From: an uncultured Bacteroidales bacterium
Lineage (GTDB): Bacteria; Bacteroidota; Bacteroidia; Bacteroidales; WCHB1-69
NCBI GenBank assembly: GCA_934699095.1
Contig: CAKUVI010000010.1
Span: 1 to 64,000 of the forward strand
DNA length: 64,000 nt
Reading direction: 5' to 3'
Shown here one piece after another: positions 1 to 7,453 of the stretch (positions are counted from its first letter, which is position 1; each line of letters begins with the position of its first letter). A program made the translations under genes and the position numbers. The notes below the pieces were generated by a model that was not told where the DNA came from, ran no database searches, and saw only the letters and a list, made by a program, of their open reading frames with translations.

Positions 1-1365
1 ATTTGGGTTTATTGACAGCATTAATGCCGCAACACCTGACACATGAGGCGCTGCCATGGAAGTTCCTGACATTAAACTATAACCGTTATTGTTATGTGTT
101 GACAATATATCAACACCTGGGGCTGATATATCTAATTCCGTACCGGAAGCTGAATAAGAATCATGATTATTGGATGAATTAATTGATCCAACTACAAGGA
201 TTTCAGGAATATAATAAGCTGGATAATCAATATTTATAGTATTCCCTGATGAAAAAACTATAATACAGTTGTTTTCCACGGCATAGTCAATGGCATCTTC
301 AATTAAGTGACTATGTAAATTAGGATAAAATCCATTTTGGTCACCCCAAGAATTATTAATTACATCAGCCCCTTTTTCAACAGCAAGGTTGATTGCTCCT
401 GCTAATTTTTCAACATCTGTTTCGCTATTAGCGCATAAATTGTGACTAATATTAATCAGACTTGTCCCCGGTGCGATACCGGCAACCGATTTACTGTTAT
501 GATTTGAAAAAATAATTCCACCTACATGAATTCCATGGTATAAATCGGTATATGGAAAATTATTACTCAGATCGCTGTGAAAATAAATTTTTGCTGGATA
601 AGTGTCAGTCATTATGTCGTATGAGAAAACTATATTAAGATCTTCAAATTCATCGTGAGATTCTTCGATTCCCATGTCAATTATAGCTACTCTTACACTT
701 GTGTCGCCTGACGTAATTTTCCACGCTTTGCACGCTTTAAGAGCATCCATTCCCCACTGTTCATTAAATCGAATATCGCTGACACACTCGATTGATGAGT
801 TAGTTTTAAAATTAAAAAGAAATCCAGGATCAACAGCCTCAAACAGTGATGAATTATAAAAAATATTAGCCACATCAATGCTATTTCCAACGGAATTTTT
901 GTCCACATCAATAGCATACCAATTTTTGCAATATGGCACCTTGCCAGCAAAAGTTGTTTTGGTCTTGAGAGTATATTCCTTTAACGCTTTTAAACTGGTT
1001 TCTTCTTTGATTTTAACATAAAGTCTGCGAGATGCACATGTTAAGTTATCACATTCTAGAACGGGTTCAATATCAATTGTATAAGGTAAATCTTTTAAAG
1101 CGTAAACCGTGCTGTCGTAATTATTGTTCAAAATTTGCAAACAAAGACAGGATGTTTTTTCATTGTACGAGTTATATCGTTTTATGATTTTAAATTTTTC
1201 ATGAATAGTGGCGGTGTCAATCTTATCTAAATCGAAATACACTATAAAAAATTGATTGTTTCGAGGAAGATTGATTAGTTCTCCTTTGTAAAAATAGCTT
1301 ATATCCTGTGCAAAGACCTTTGAAATGACAAAGAACAAGAATAAAAAATAAAGTGATTTTTTCAT
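1..1365 (-). CDS. S8 (subtilisin-family) serine protease, C-terminus off the left edge
   Basis: Reading leftward from an ATG at 1365, the frame is open to base 1 (455 codons), so the 3' end lies outside the window. It begins with a Sec signal peptide (MKKSLYFLFLFFVISKVFAQ). After a prodomain-like region of about 200 residues comes the peptidase S8 domain with an intact triad: Asp230 in VAIIDMGIE, His280 in YHGIHVGG (family consensus HGTHVAG), and Ser436 in SGTSMAAPHVSG. The oxyanion Asn lies in VINNSWG. It should be exported; in Bacteroidota such proteases often carry a C-terminal T9SS sorting domain, which cannot be checked here. A lipoprotein gene lies just upstream (15-base gap) and probably shares its transcript. 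Family assignment is very secure; substrate unknown. Confidence 0.93.
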   Translation of the reverse strand, partial: MKKSLYFLFLFFVISKVFAQDISYFYKGELINLPRNNQFFIVYFDLDKIDTATIHEKFKIIKRYNSYNEKTSCLCLQILNNNYDSTVYALKDLPYTIDIEPVLECDNLTCASRRLYVKIKEETSLKALKEYTLKTKTTFAGKVPYCKNWYAIDVDKNSVGNSIDVANIFYNSSLFEAVDPGFLFNFKTNSSIECVSDIRFNEQWGMDALKACKAWKITSGDTSVRVAIIDMGIEESHDEFEDLNIVFSYDIMTDTYPAKIYFHSDLSNNFPYTDLYHGIHVGGIIFSNHNSKSVAGIAPGTSLINISHNLCANSETDVEKLAGAINLAVEKGADVINNSWGDQNGFYPNLHSHLIEDAIDYAVENNCIIVFSSGNTINIDYPAYYIPEILVVGSINSSNNHDSYSASGTELDISAPGVDILSTHNNNGYSLMSGTSMAAPHVSGVAALMLSINPN

Positions 1366-1380
1366 AGCTGATTATTCGAT

Positions 1381-1818
1381 TTATTTGATTCTTGAAAATT
1401 CTAAAGACTGACCGAAATTTGCTGCCATTGATTCGGACGGATAAAATAAATAGATGACGAGTTTTTCTCTGTCTGAACTAAGTGAATAAGAATATGGTAT
1501 CGTATGAGTATTGTACCAGGGTAAATTCTCAAATATAATGGAATTTTGGGTATTTTCATAACGACTCTCAAAATCACGTGTGTCGGGATATTTTTCGTCG
1601 TGAAAATAAGCTGTTCCTTCATCATTAAAAATAAATTGAACAGTATAAGATTCATTATTAAATGGATTAATAGGGATCTCAGAAACCCAAGTACCCAATA
1701 ATGGATTTTGTGAAGGAGAACTGGTTTGAGAAAAATCAGGTTCAATGACAATAGGATTGCATGAAACAATAAAAAAAGATGTTGTAATTGTGATAATAAT
1801 TAGTCTGAAGTTTTTCAT
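1381..1818 (-). CDS. Small lipoprotein of unknown function
   Basis: This 145-residue protein starts MKNFRLIIITITTSFFIVSC, a signal peptide ending in a lipobox with Cys20, so it should be lipid-anchored to a membrane. The mature part is a short, Asn/Ser/aromatic-rich beta-type sequence (LLGTWVSEIPINPF, VQFIFNDEGTAYFHDE) that resembles the small lipocalin-like 'LGTW' lipoproteins common in Bacteroidota, but no family can be assigned. The stop codon sits 15 bases before the start of the S8 protease gene, suggesting co-transcription from the -7 box at 1921-1928. Its last 30 codons are repeated, with damage, at 2126-2215. Confidence 0.75.
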   Translation of the reverse strand: MKNFRLIIITITTSFFIVSCNPIVIEPDFSQTSSPSQNPLLGTWVSEIPINPFNNESYTVQFIFNDEGTAYFHDEKYPDTRDFESRYENTQNSIIFENLPWYNTHTIPYSYSLSSDREKLVIYLFYPSESMAANFGQSLEFSRIK

Positions 1819-1920
1819 TTTTTTAATTTTTTATTGGCGAACCTCTACTCTTTTACCATTTTCTTGACATATCCCTGGATTTGCGAGGCTCGTTGAACAA
1901 AACCTGAAGATATGACACTG

Positions 1921-1928
1921 CAAAATTA
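1921..1928 (-). promoter_or_regulatory. -7 box (TAATTTTG) upstream of the lipoprotein/protease pair
   Basis: On the minus strand this octamer matches the Bacteroidota vegetative sigma -7 consensus TAnnTTTG. It lies 103 bases upstream of the lipoprotein ATG. A -33 TTTG element is not obvious, so the call rests on the box and its placement. Confidence 0.45.
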
Positions 1929-1980
1929 ATTCTTTTTATCTGTTCATAGAAGATATAAATCCAAAATGTTGCAATTTATT

Positions 1981-2215
1981 TTATGCTTGCAAAGAAGCGG
2001 TGTGAAATTCTGCGTCAATCTGCGTGGTCTGCGGGAGAATGGTAATGCCCTCATACGACACTGAAATTAGTGGATACTTATCCCCGTCGGTATAACCATA
2101 TGCCTTTGGGCCTGGCGGATTATTTGATTCTTGAAATTCTAAAGACCGATCGAAATTTGCTGCCATTGATTGGGACGGATTAAATAATTGGATGACGAGT
2201 TTTTCTCTGATTTGC
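1981..2215 (-). pseudogene. Broken 3' copy of the neighbouring lipoprotein gene
   Basis: Bases 2126-2215 are nearly the same as 1386-1475, the last 30 codons of the lipoprotein gene at 1381-1818: both encode MAANF-x-x-SLEF on the minus strand. The copy has a one-base deletion (cttgaaattc instead of cttgaaaattc), which throws the frame past the original stop and yields an artificial 61-codon reading frame to 1981. No signal peptide or upstream part survives. It is best read as the remnant of a partial tandem duplication. Confidence 0.65.
2017..2040. repeat. Copy of a dispersed 'TCTGCGGGAGAAT' repeat
   Basis: These 24 bases match 31542-31565 at 22 positions, although the two loci are unrelated. 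This copy lacks the inverted partner arm seen at 31572-31588. The unit contains direct TCTGCG repeats. Similar TCTGCG-rich intergenic repeats are, to my knowledge, common in Bacteroidota genomes, but no mobility genes are linked to it. Confidence 0.55.
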
Positions 2216-2230
2216 CTGTGAAGTCACAGC

Positions 2231-2827
2231 CTAAAACCGATAGCCGAAGCCGGCATTCAGAAATCCCTTATAACCAACGCCTAATTCGGCTGAGCCAAAC
2301 CAGTGGGCGCCCCCCGCATTGAATCCTACGAGAGTCAGTCCTCCTCTCGGCAAACCCATGTTCTTACCGCCCACTATCACATTCATGGCCACTTCCGAAT
2401 ACAGGCTAATCTTTTCTCTGTTAAAATATGAAAATCTGACTGCGAAAAAAGTTCCCCAATTGTATGCATGATTGAAAATCGGATAAGTCTCTAATCCGCT
2501 CTTTATAGTCTTTGTGCCCCAGAAACCACAACTGTTGATATCCCCGCCTATCCAAAGCCAATTCACAACCCGATATCTGTAACCCAATGTGAAAGATGGG
2601 GTTGCTGCCATCTTGTTGGCAAATTTGGTGGGCGCAAATGTGTTTCCATAGTTTGAATTACTGTTGACAAATGCACCATTTATTGAGCCTCTGCTGCAGA
2701 AAGGATCTCCTATGCTGAATCTGATTTCATGACGACTGCCCAAAACTGTGGTGTTGCTGTTTTTTGCGGTCTGTCCAAACGCCATCGAAGTGATGATAAG
2801 GAAAAAAATTGCTAATGATTTTTTCAT
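2231..2827 (-). CDS. Outer-membrane-like beta-strand protein, unknown function
   Basis: This 198-residue protein has a signal peptide (MKKSLAIFFLIITSMAFGQ). The rest is a series of short amphipathic stretches rich in Gly and aromatics (FTLGYRYRVVNWLWIGGDI, WGTFFAVRFSYFN, AELGVGYKGFLNAGFGYRF) that ends in a C-terminal Phe, as is typical for small outer-membrane beta-barrels. No specific family is recognised. A -7 box lies at 2873-2880, 46 bases upstream of the ATG, so it is probably its own transcription unit. Confidence 0.72.
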   Translation of the reverse strand: MKKSLAIFFLIITSMAFGQTAKNSNTTVLGSRHEIRFSIGDPFCSRGSINGAFVNSNSNYGNTFAPTKFANKMAATPSFTLGYRYRVVNWLWIGGDINSCGFWGTKTIKSGLETYPIFNHAYNWGTFFAVRFSYFNREKISLYSEVAMNVIVGGKNMGLPRGGLTLVGFNAGGAHWFGSAELGVGYKGFLNAGFGYRF

Positions 2828-2872
2828 AACATAATATTTAATTAATTCAATTTATTCCCACTGGATTTTCTG

Positions 2873-2880
2873 CAAAACTA
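2873..2880 (-). promoter_or_regulatory. -7 box (TAGTTTTG) for the outer-membrane-like gene
   Basis: Minus-strand match to TAnnTTTG, 46 bases upstream of the gene at 2231-2827. Confidence 0.45.
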
Positions 2881-2915
2881 TATTTTTTTTTCACAGAAAA
2901 AACAATGAATCAACA

Positions 2916-2990
2916 ATTATGCCGAGATTATGCCAGAAAAATAATTATGCTGAAATTATGCCAGGATTATGCCGAAATTATGCCGGCGGC
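2916..2990. repeat. Short imperfect tandem repeat, unit about 11 bases (ATTATGCCGAA)
   Basis: Six copies of ATTATGCC/ATTATGCT occur in 75 bases, mostly 11 bases apart; one interval is stretched by an extra A-rich stretch. The array is intergenic, between the outer-membrane-like gene and the rplT terminator, and has no coding potential. Confidence 0.7.
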
Positions 2991-3012
2991 GAGTAGTGCC
3001 ATAGCAAAAAAC

Positions 3013-3040
3013 AAAAAAAAGCGCACGAAGATGCGCTTTA
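3013..3040 (-). terminator. Rho-independent terminator after rplT
   Basis: On the minus strand the arms AAAGCGCA and TGCGCTTT close over a UCUUCG loop and are followed by a run of T (complement of 3012-3020). It lies about 55 bases after the rplT stop codon and ends the infC-rpmI-rplT operon. Confidence 0.85.
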
Positions 3041-3093
3041 AAAACTTATAGACAAATACTTTTTTAATTCAAAAAACTTCCAGCTACTGTGAC

Positions 3094-3438
3094 TTATTTT
3101 ACCAGGTCAACGATAGCCTTGAATGCCTCAGGATTATTCATCGCGAGGTCGGCGAGAGCTTTGCGGTTTAACGCAACGTTCTTCTTTGCTAAGTTACCCA
3201 TCAAGACAGAATAAGACATTCCATATTCGCGGGCTCCCGCATTGATACGGGTAATCCACAAACTTCTGAAATTTCTTTTCTTAGCTCTTCTGTCACGGTA
3301 GGCATACTGCTGGCCTTTCTCCCATGAATTGACCGCAACGGTCCAGACGTTTTTACGCTTTCCGAAATAACCGCGGGTGCGTTTTAATATTTTCTTTCTT
3401 CTTGCTCTTGAAGCAACGTGATTTACTGATCTTGACAT
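3094..3438 (-). CDS. rplT: 50S ribosomal protein L20
   Basis: The 114-residue product is full length for bL20. It is very basic at the N-terminus (MSRSVNHVASRARRKKILKR) and has the family stretch GYFGKRKN followed by YAYRDRRAKKRNFR. L20 binds 23S rRNA early in 50S assembly and in many bacteria represses its own operon. It is the last gene of the infC-rpmI-rplT operon, followed by a strong terminator. Confidence 0.98.
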   Translation of the reverse strand: MSRSVNHVASRARRKKILKRTRGYFGKRKNVWTVAVNSWEKGQQYAYRDRRAKKRNFRSLWITRINAGAREYGMSYSVLMGNLAKKNVALNRKALADLAMNNPEAFKAIVDLVK

Positions 3439-3523
3439 TTTTTTGTTCCTTTCTGTTTACGGCAGTGGCATCATTGCACTTTGGGTACTGAACGTAAACG
3501 TTTTCTTTTTAACTGTTAATAAT

Positions 3524-3721
3524 TTAGCACTGTCCGAGCATTTGCTTTACTGTGCGTTCCAAATTTTGTTCGACAATAGCGCTGTAAGCCAGATTACGTT
3601 TTCTCTTTTTTGTCTTTTTGGTGAGAATGTGGCTGTGATATGCGTGATGTCTCTTGATTTTACCGGTGCCGGTAAGAGTGAATCTTTTCTTGGCAGCGGA
3701 TTTGGTTTTAATTTTCGGCAT
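3524..3721 (-). CDS. rpmI: 50S ribosomal protein L35
   Basis: The 65-residue protein is of normal bL35 length and begins MPKIKTKSAAKKRFTLTGTG, the family signature, followed by a basic tail. It sits between infC and rplT with gaps of 43 and 85 bases, the usual gene order of this operon. Confidence 0.98.
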   Translation of the reverse strand: MPKIKTKSAAKKRFTLTGTGKIKRHHAYHSHILTKKTKKRKRNLAYSAIVEQNLERTVKQMLGQC

Positions 3722-3764
3722 TTGTTTGATTTTTTAAGGTTTAATATATTGTATTTGTTATAAG

Positions 3765-4331
3765 TTATTTCTTTGATTTTGGCACCATCATGATCGTCAT
3801 GTTTCGTCCAGTTAGCACCGGCATTTGGTCAACTTTGCCGTAATCCTGCAGGCGTTCAGCAAACTTCAAAAGTTCCAATTCACCGTTATCCTTGTAGATG
3901 ATGCTTCTTCCGCGGAAAGTCATGATTATCTTGACCTTGTAGCCATCCTGCAAGAAGCGGATCGCATGGTTGCACTTGAACTCCACATCGTGTTCGCTGA
4001 TTTGAGGACTGAGCCGTATCTCCTTTACCTCCGTTTTGGCGCTGTTGGCCTTGATCTCCTTGAGTTTCTTCTTCTGTTCGTAGAGGTACTTCTGGTAGTC
4101 CATAACCTTGCAAACAGGCGGGTTGGCCTGGGGTGAGATTTCCACCAAGTCAACACCATGTTCATCGGCAATGGCCAATGCCTCGCGAAGAGATACTATC
4201 TGCGGCTCGAAACCGTCACCAACCACGCGTACTACCTGCGCGGTGATGTTTTCGTTAATTCTGTGCTGGGCTTCCTTCTTGTTCTTCGGACCAAGGTTCC
4301 TGCCCGGTCTGTTGTTTTGTGCGATGATCAA
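3765..4331 (-). CDS. infC: Translation initiation factor IF-3, with a non-AUG start
   Basis: IF-3 keeps free 30S subunits apart from 50S and rejects wrong start codons. The product has the N-terminal domain (RINENITAQVVRVVGDG, VDLVEISPQANPPVCK-MDY) and the C-terminal domain (EIRLSPQISEHD, KVKIIMTFRGR), with the usual closing stretch KVDQMPVLTGRNM. The coordinates use a TTG at 4331-4329. An in-frame TAA lies at 4346-4344 and no ATG follows it before residue 100. The start must therefore be ATT (4334-4332), TTG (4331-4329) or ATC (4328-4326). The purine run AAAGGA is best spaced for the ATC. A rare start codon on infC is the known device for autoregulation by IF-3 in other bacteria. Confidence 0.97.
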   Translation of the reverse strand: MIIAQNNRPGRNLGPKNKKEAQHRINENITAQVVRVVGDGFEPQIVSLREALAIADEHGVDLVEISPQANPPVCKVMDYQKYLYEQKKKLKEIKANSAKTEVKEIRLSPQISEHDVEFKCNHAIRFLQDGYKVKIIMTFRGRSIIYKDNGELELLKFAERLQDYGKVDQMPVLTGRNMTIMMVPKSKK

Positions 4332-4382
4332 AATCCTTTCTTTTTAGTTTTGTAATATCTTTATTCTTAAATTTTTAGCTGG

Positions 4383-4390
4383 CAAAAATA
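4383..4390 (-). promoter_or_regulatory. -7 box (TATTTTTG) for infC-rpmI-rplT
   Basis: Minus-strand TAnnTTTG match about 50 bases upstream of the infC start region, giving a leader of roughly 45 bases. Confidence 0.55.
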
Positions 4391-4447
4391 CACTTTTTTT
4401 GATTATAACCGCCATCTCTTTTTTTTTATTCTCCAACATGTCCGCCA

Positions 4448-4840
4448 CTACCTGGATCGGGTTGCAATTCTGTTTCCTTTTTTGTCGTAGGTATAGACCC
4501 AAGAACCCTTTACCATTATGAAAGTATCTGCGTTCACTCTTGTTATTTCACCCGAAGTGGCCGACATGGATTTATACTGGTTCCCTTTTATATCATAAAA
4601 GCAGTACCAGCCTCCGCGTTTGACAATATACCAGTCGGTGCCGTAGCCGACGAGCTCACATGATGTGGCGGAAAAAGACCTCAAATGATGACCTTTTTCA
4701 TCGTAAATATAATACCAACCACCTTTCTGCTCAATTGAAGAGATGCTTTTTTCGCTCTGGCCGAAGCTGGCCGTAAATACACTTATGACAAGAAGTACAG
4801 AAAGTGAGATTTTTTTCAAAAAGAAAGATTGTTTTTCCAT
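4448..4840 (-). CDS. Exported small repeat protein (three YD/KG repeats), unknown function
   Basis: The ATG at 4840 is chosen because it opens a signal peptide (MEKQSFFLKKISLSVLLVIS, cleavage after SFGQ); the frame runs further upstream but with no sensible protein. The mature 105 residues hold three repeats of about 35-40 residues, each with W-Y/V-x-x-YD-x-KG: GGWYYIYDEKGHHLRS, GGWYCFYDIKGNQYKS and GSWVYTYDKKGNRIAT. Between them lie SATS segments. The repeats suggest a small beta structure in the periplasm or at the surface. The gene diverges from the C-terminal processing protease, with back-to-back -7 boxes. Confidence 0.8.
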   Translation of the reverse strand: MEKQSFFLKKISLSVLLVISVFTASFGQSEKSISSIEQKGGWYYIYDEKGHHLRSFSATSCELVGYGTDWYIVKRGGWYCFYDIKGNQYKSMSATSGEITRVNADTFIMVKGSWVYTYDKKGNRIATRSR

Positions 4841-4860
4841 AATAATTATTTTTATAGCGA

Positions 4861-4868
4861 CAAAAATA
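4861..4868 (-). promoter_or_regulatory. -7 box (TATTTTTG) for the small repeat protein
   Basis: Minus-strand TAnnTTTG match 21 bases upstream of the ATG at 4840. It supports that start over any further upstream. Confidence 0.5.
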
Positions 4869-4925
4869 CAAAAACAAATTGAAAGCCCACATTTTAAATG
4901 TCTGATTCTTGCAACAAAAAATCTG

Positions 4926-4933
4926 TATCTTTG
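4926..4933 (+). promoter_or_regulatory. -7 box (TATCTTTG) for the S41 protease operon
   Basis: TAnnTTTG match 23 bases upstream of the ATG at 4956. It excludes the longer reading frame starting at 4743 as the real start. Confidence 0.6.
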
Positions 4934-4955
4934 CGGCCTACATTTTTTGACACAG

Positions 4956-6551
4956 ATGAACGAAAATCGACATAACAAAATTCTAATCTTTTTATGGATT
5001 TTAGTGGCCTTTTTGGGTGGATTTTCATTAGCTTTGCACTGGAATCCTACAAGATTGAGCAAAAAAGGCAACCAACAGCTCCAAAAGATGAGCGAGGTCA
5101 TGAGTTACATTGAAAAATACTATGTTGACTCCGTGAACGCAGATTCCATCTATGGTTTGGCGATAAATGCAATGCTTCAGGGCTTGGACCCTCACTCAAC
5201 ATATTCAACTGCCGAGGCCAACAAGACAATGATGGAGGCGTTGGAGGGCTCTTTTGAAGGCATCGGCATACAGTTCAACATCATGAACGACACCTTGATG
5301 GTGGTTTCGGTGATTTCAGGAGGTCCGTCGGAGAAGGCGGGACTGATGGCTGGCGACCGGATGGTGGAAGTGAACGGAAAGTCTATAATCGGCATCAAGA
5401 ACGAGCAGGCTTTCAAACTGTTGAGGGGCAAGAAAGGTTCAAAAGTAAAGGTAGGCATTCACAGGCCAGGTTTCGAGGAAAAATACACCTACGAGATAAC
5501 CCGCGGTGTAATACCGACATATACTGTGGACATTGCCTATATGATTGACCCGCATACAGGTTACATCAAGCTCAACGAGTTCGGAAGCACCACAGCCAAG
5601 GAGTTCGACAACGCGCTGCAGAAGCTGAAAAGTCAGGGAATGACCTCAGTGATAGTTGATTTGCGTTCAAACACAGGCGGTTTCTTGGATGCCGCTATCA
5701 GTGTGTGCGACCAATTTCTTCCAAAAGGCCACAAGATAGTGTCCATCGAAGGGTCGAAAGTGCGTCCGGAGGCTGTATTTTCAACCAACAAAGGCCAGTT
5801 CACCAACGGTGATGTAGTGATACTCATTGATGATTTCAGCGCTTCGGCGAGCGAGATAGTGGCTGGCGCAATCCAAGACAACGACCGCGGTTGGATTGTA
5901 GGGCGCAGATCCTTCGGCAAAGGTCTGGTACAAAGACAGTTCGACCTCGAAGACGCATCTTCAATACGCCTTACGACGTCACGTTATCACACCCCAAGCG
6001 GACGCTGCATACAACGCGACTACAAAAACGGCACCGACGCCTATTACGAAGATATCTACAGCCGTATTCTTAATGGTGAAATGGAAAGCATTGACAGCAT
6101 ACACCTCGACTCCTCGAAAGTGTACCACACCCTGAAAGGAAGAACCGTGTATGGCGGCGGCGGGATCATGCCCGACTACTTCATACCGGTAAGCCGCGGC
6201 AACAACATGGACACCTATTATGAAATAGCCAATTCATCTGCTTTGATACAATTCGCCTTCCATTATGCCAACGAGTATAAAGCACAGCTAAAGAAACAGT
6301 TCCCTGATGCCAAAAGCTATGTTTCAAAGATGCAAATCTCAGATCAGCAAATACAATCCTTGATCACCTTCTACGAGAAAAGCAACAAGAAAAAAGCGTC
6401 AAAACTGTCAAGAGAGTCTTCCAGTGAACTGAAATTATGGCTCAAAGCCCTGATCGGAAGAAATCTATACGGCGATGAGGCCTTCTACCCGGTCATCAAC
6501 ACTTCCGACGATGTCATCAAAAAAGCTATGGAATTAATCAACAAAAAATAA
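4956..6551 (+). CDS. C-terminal processing (S41) protease, membrane anchored
   Basis: The 531-residue protein has an N-terminal membrane anchor (ILIFLWILVAFLGGFSLAL), a short helical region, a PDZ domain (about residues 80-165, with FEGIGIQF and AGLMAGDRMVEVNG), and the S41 catalytic core. Ser297 in FSASASEIVAGA and Lys322 in SFGKGLVQ are 25 residues apart, matching the Ser/Lys dyad of Prc/CtpA. These periplasmic proteases trim C-termini of envelope proteins. The ATG at 4956 follows a -7 box and opens the anchor. A YD-repeat protein gene begins 11 bases downstream and a radical-SAM gene follows, so the three are probably one operon. Confidence 0.93.
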   Translation: MNENRHNKILIFLWILVAFLGGFSLALHWNPTRLSKKGNQQLQKMSEVMSYIEKYYVDSVNADSIYGLAINAMLQGLDPHSTYSTAEANKTMMEALEGSFEGIGIQFNIMNDTLMVVSVISGGPSEKAGLMAGDRMVEVNGKSIIGIKNEQAFKLLRGKKGSKVKVGIHRPGFEEKYTYEITRGVIPTYTVDIAYMIDPHTGYIKLNEFGSTTAKEFDNALQKLKSQGMTSVIVDLRSNTGGFLDAAISVCDQFLPKGHKIVSIEGSKVRPEAVFSTNKGQFTNGDVVILIDDFSASASEIVAGAIQDNDRGWIVGRRSFGKGLVQRQFDLEDASSIRLTTSRYHTPSGRCIQRDYKNGTDAYYEDIYSRILNGEMESIDSIHLDSSKVYHTLKGRTVYGGGGIMPDYFIPVSRGNNMDTYYEIANSSALIQFAFHYANEYKAQLKKQFPDAKSYVSKMQISDQQIQSLITFYEKSNKKKASKLSRESSSELKLWLKALIGRNLYGDEAFYPVINTSDDVIKKAMELINKK

Positions 6552-6562
6552 AATCAATCGCT

Positions 6563-7453
6563 ATGAGGAACTTGCAAATAATAAAAAAAGAGCATCAAAG
6601 AATCGGATATTCCGAGAATGATATTGAGATAGCTGAATACAAAGAATTAGAAGCAGATTATGACGAAAACGGATTGCTCGCACGCGAGGCGCGCTACAAC
6701 CCGGACGGATCACTCAACACATTGACAATCAATACTTACAACGAGCATAAAGAGTTGTCTGTGGCTGAACAATACGACCAAGACAACATCCTTCTCCAAA
6801 AAACCGAAAACACATACAACGACAGCGGATTGCTGCAAGAACAGACCAACTATTATGGAGACGCATCAGACAAATACACCACAAAATACATCTACAACAG
6901 TGAGGGACTTGTTGAGCGTCAAGAGGTTTATTTCAACGGGGAGCTCGACTATGTTGAGAAAACCACAACCTACAAAGACGGTCGCGTGGACACGTTAGTT
7001 GAGAACGATGACTATGGAAATCCCATGTATTCAAGTCATTATGAATACAACGAGAAAGGACTGGTTTCGGTATTCACCCATGATGAGATACAGAACAAAG
7101 ACCGCAGGACATACGAATTCACATACAACGACAACAACGACCGTATCAAGGACCTCATCTACGACTACGACATGAAACTGATTGCCAAGGCAAACCGCAT
7201 CTTCGATGAAAACCATCATCTCTTGGAATACATCGAGGAGGATTTGGACAATTATCGTCAGGTAAAAATGGAGTATGAAGGAGATTTGGTCAAGAAAAAC
7301 ACCATTTTCGACAAAAAAGGCGAGATAGTAAGCTGGGCTGAATATGAATACGACGAGAATGGGAAAGAGATAAAATCGGTTGAATACGCTCACGACGAGG
7401 TGAATCCAGAGAAAATGAGAATTGTACGTGAAACACTCTACATCAGGTCATAA
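6563..7453 (+). CDS. YD-repeat-like protein of unknown function (cytoplasmic)
   Basis: The 296-residue protein has no signal peptide. It is built from about ten copies of a 20-25 residue motif of the RHS/YD type: YDENGLLAREARYNPDGSL, YNDSGLLQEQTNYY, YNSEGLVERQEVYFNGEL, YNEKGLVSVFTHDE, YDENGKEIKSVEYAHDE. It is strongly acidic. YD proteins usually work at the surface or as toxin shells, so a cytoplasmic one is unusual. Its stop codon directly abuts the ATG of the radical-SAM gene (TAAATG), pointing to coupled translation and perhaps a joint function. Confidence 0.75.
   Translation: MRNLQIIKKEHQRIGYSENDIEIAEYKELEADYDENGLLAREARYNPDGSLNTLTINTYNEHKELSVAEQYDQDNILLQKTENTYNDSGLLQEQTNYYGDASDKYTTKYIYNSEGLVERQEVYFNGELDYVEKTTTYKDGRVDTLVENDDYGNPMYSSHYEYNEKGLVSVFTHDEIQNKDRRTYEFTYNDNNDRIKDLIYDYDMKLIAKANRIFDENHHLLEYIEEDLDNYRQVKMEYEGDLVKKNTIFDKKGEIVSWAEYEYDENGKEIKSVEYAHDEVNPEKMRIVRETLYIRS

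Noticed and set aside
4743..4955. N-terminal extension of 71 codons on the S41 protease
   Set aside because: It would start upstream of the -7 box, overlaps a divergent gene, and the encoded stretch looks random; the ATG at 4956 opens a normal membrane anchor.
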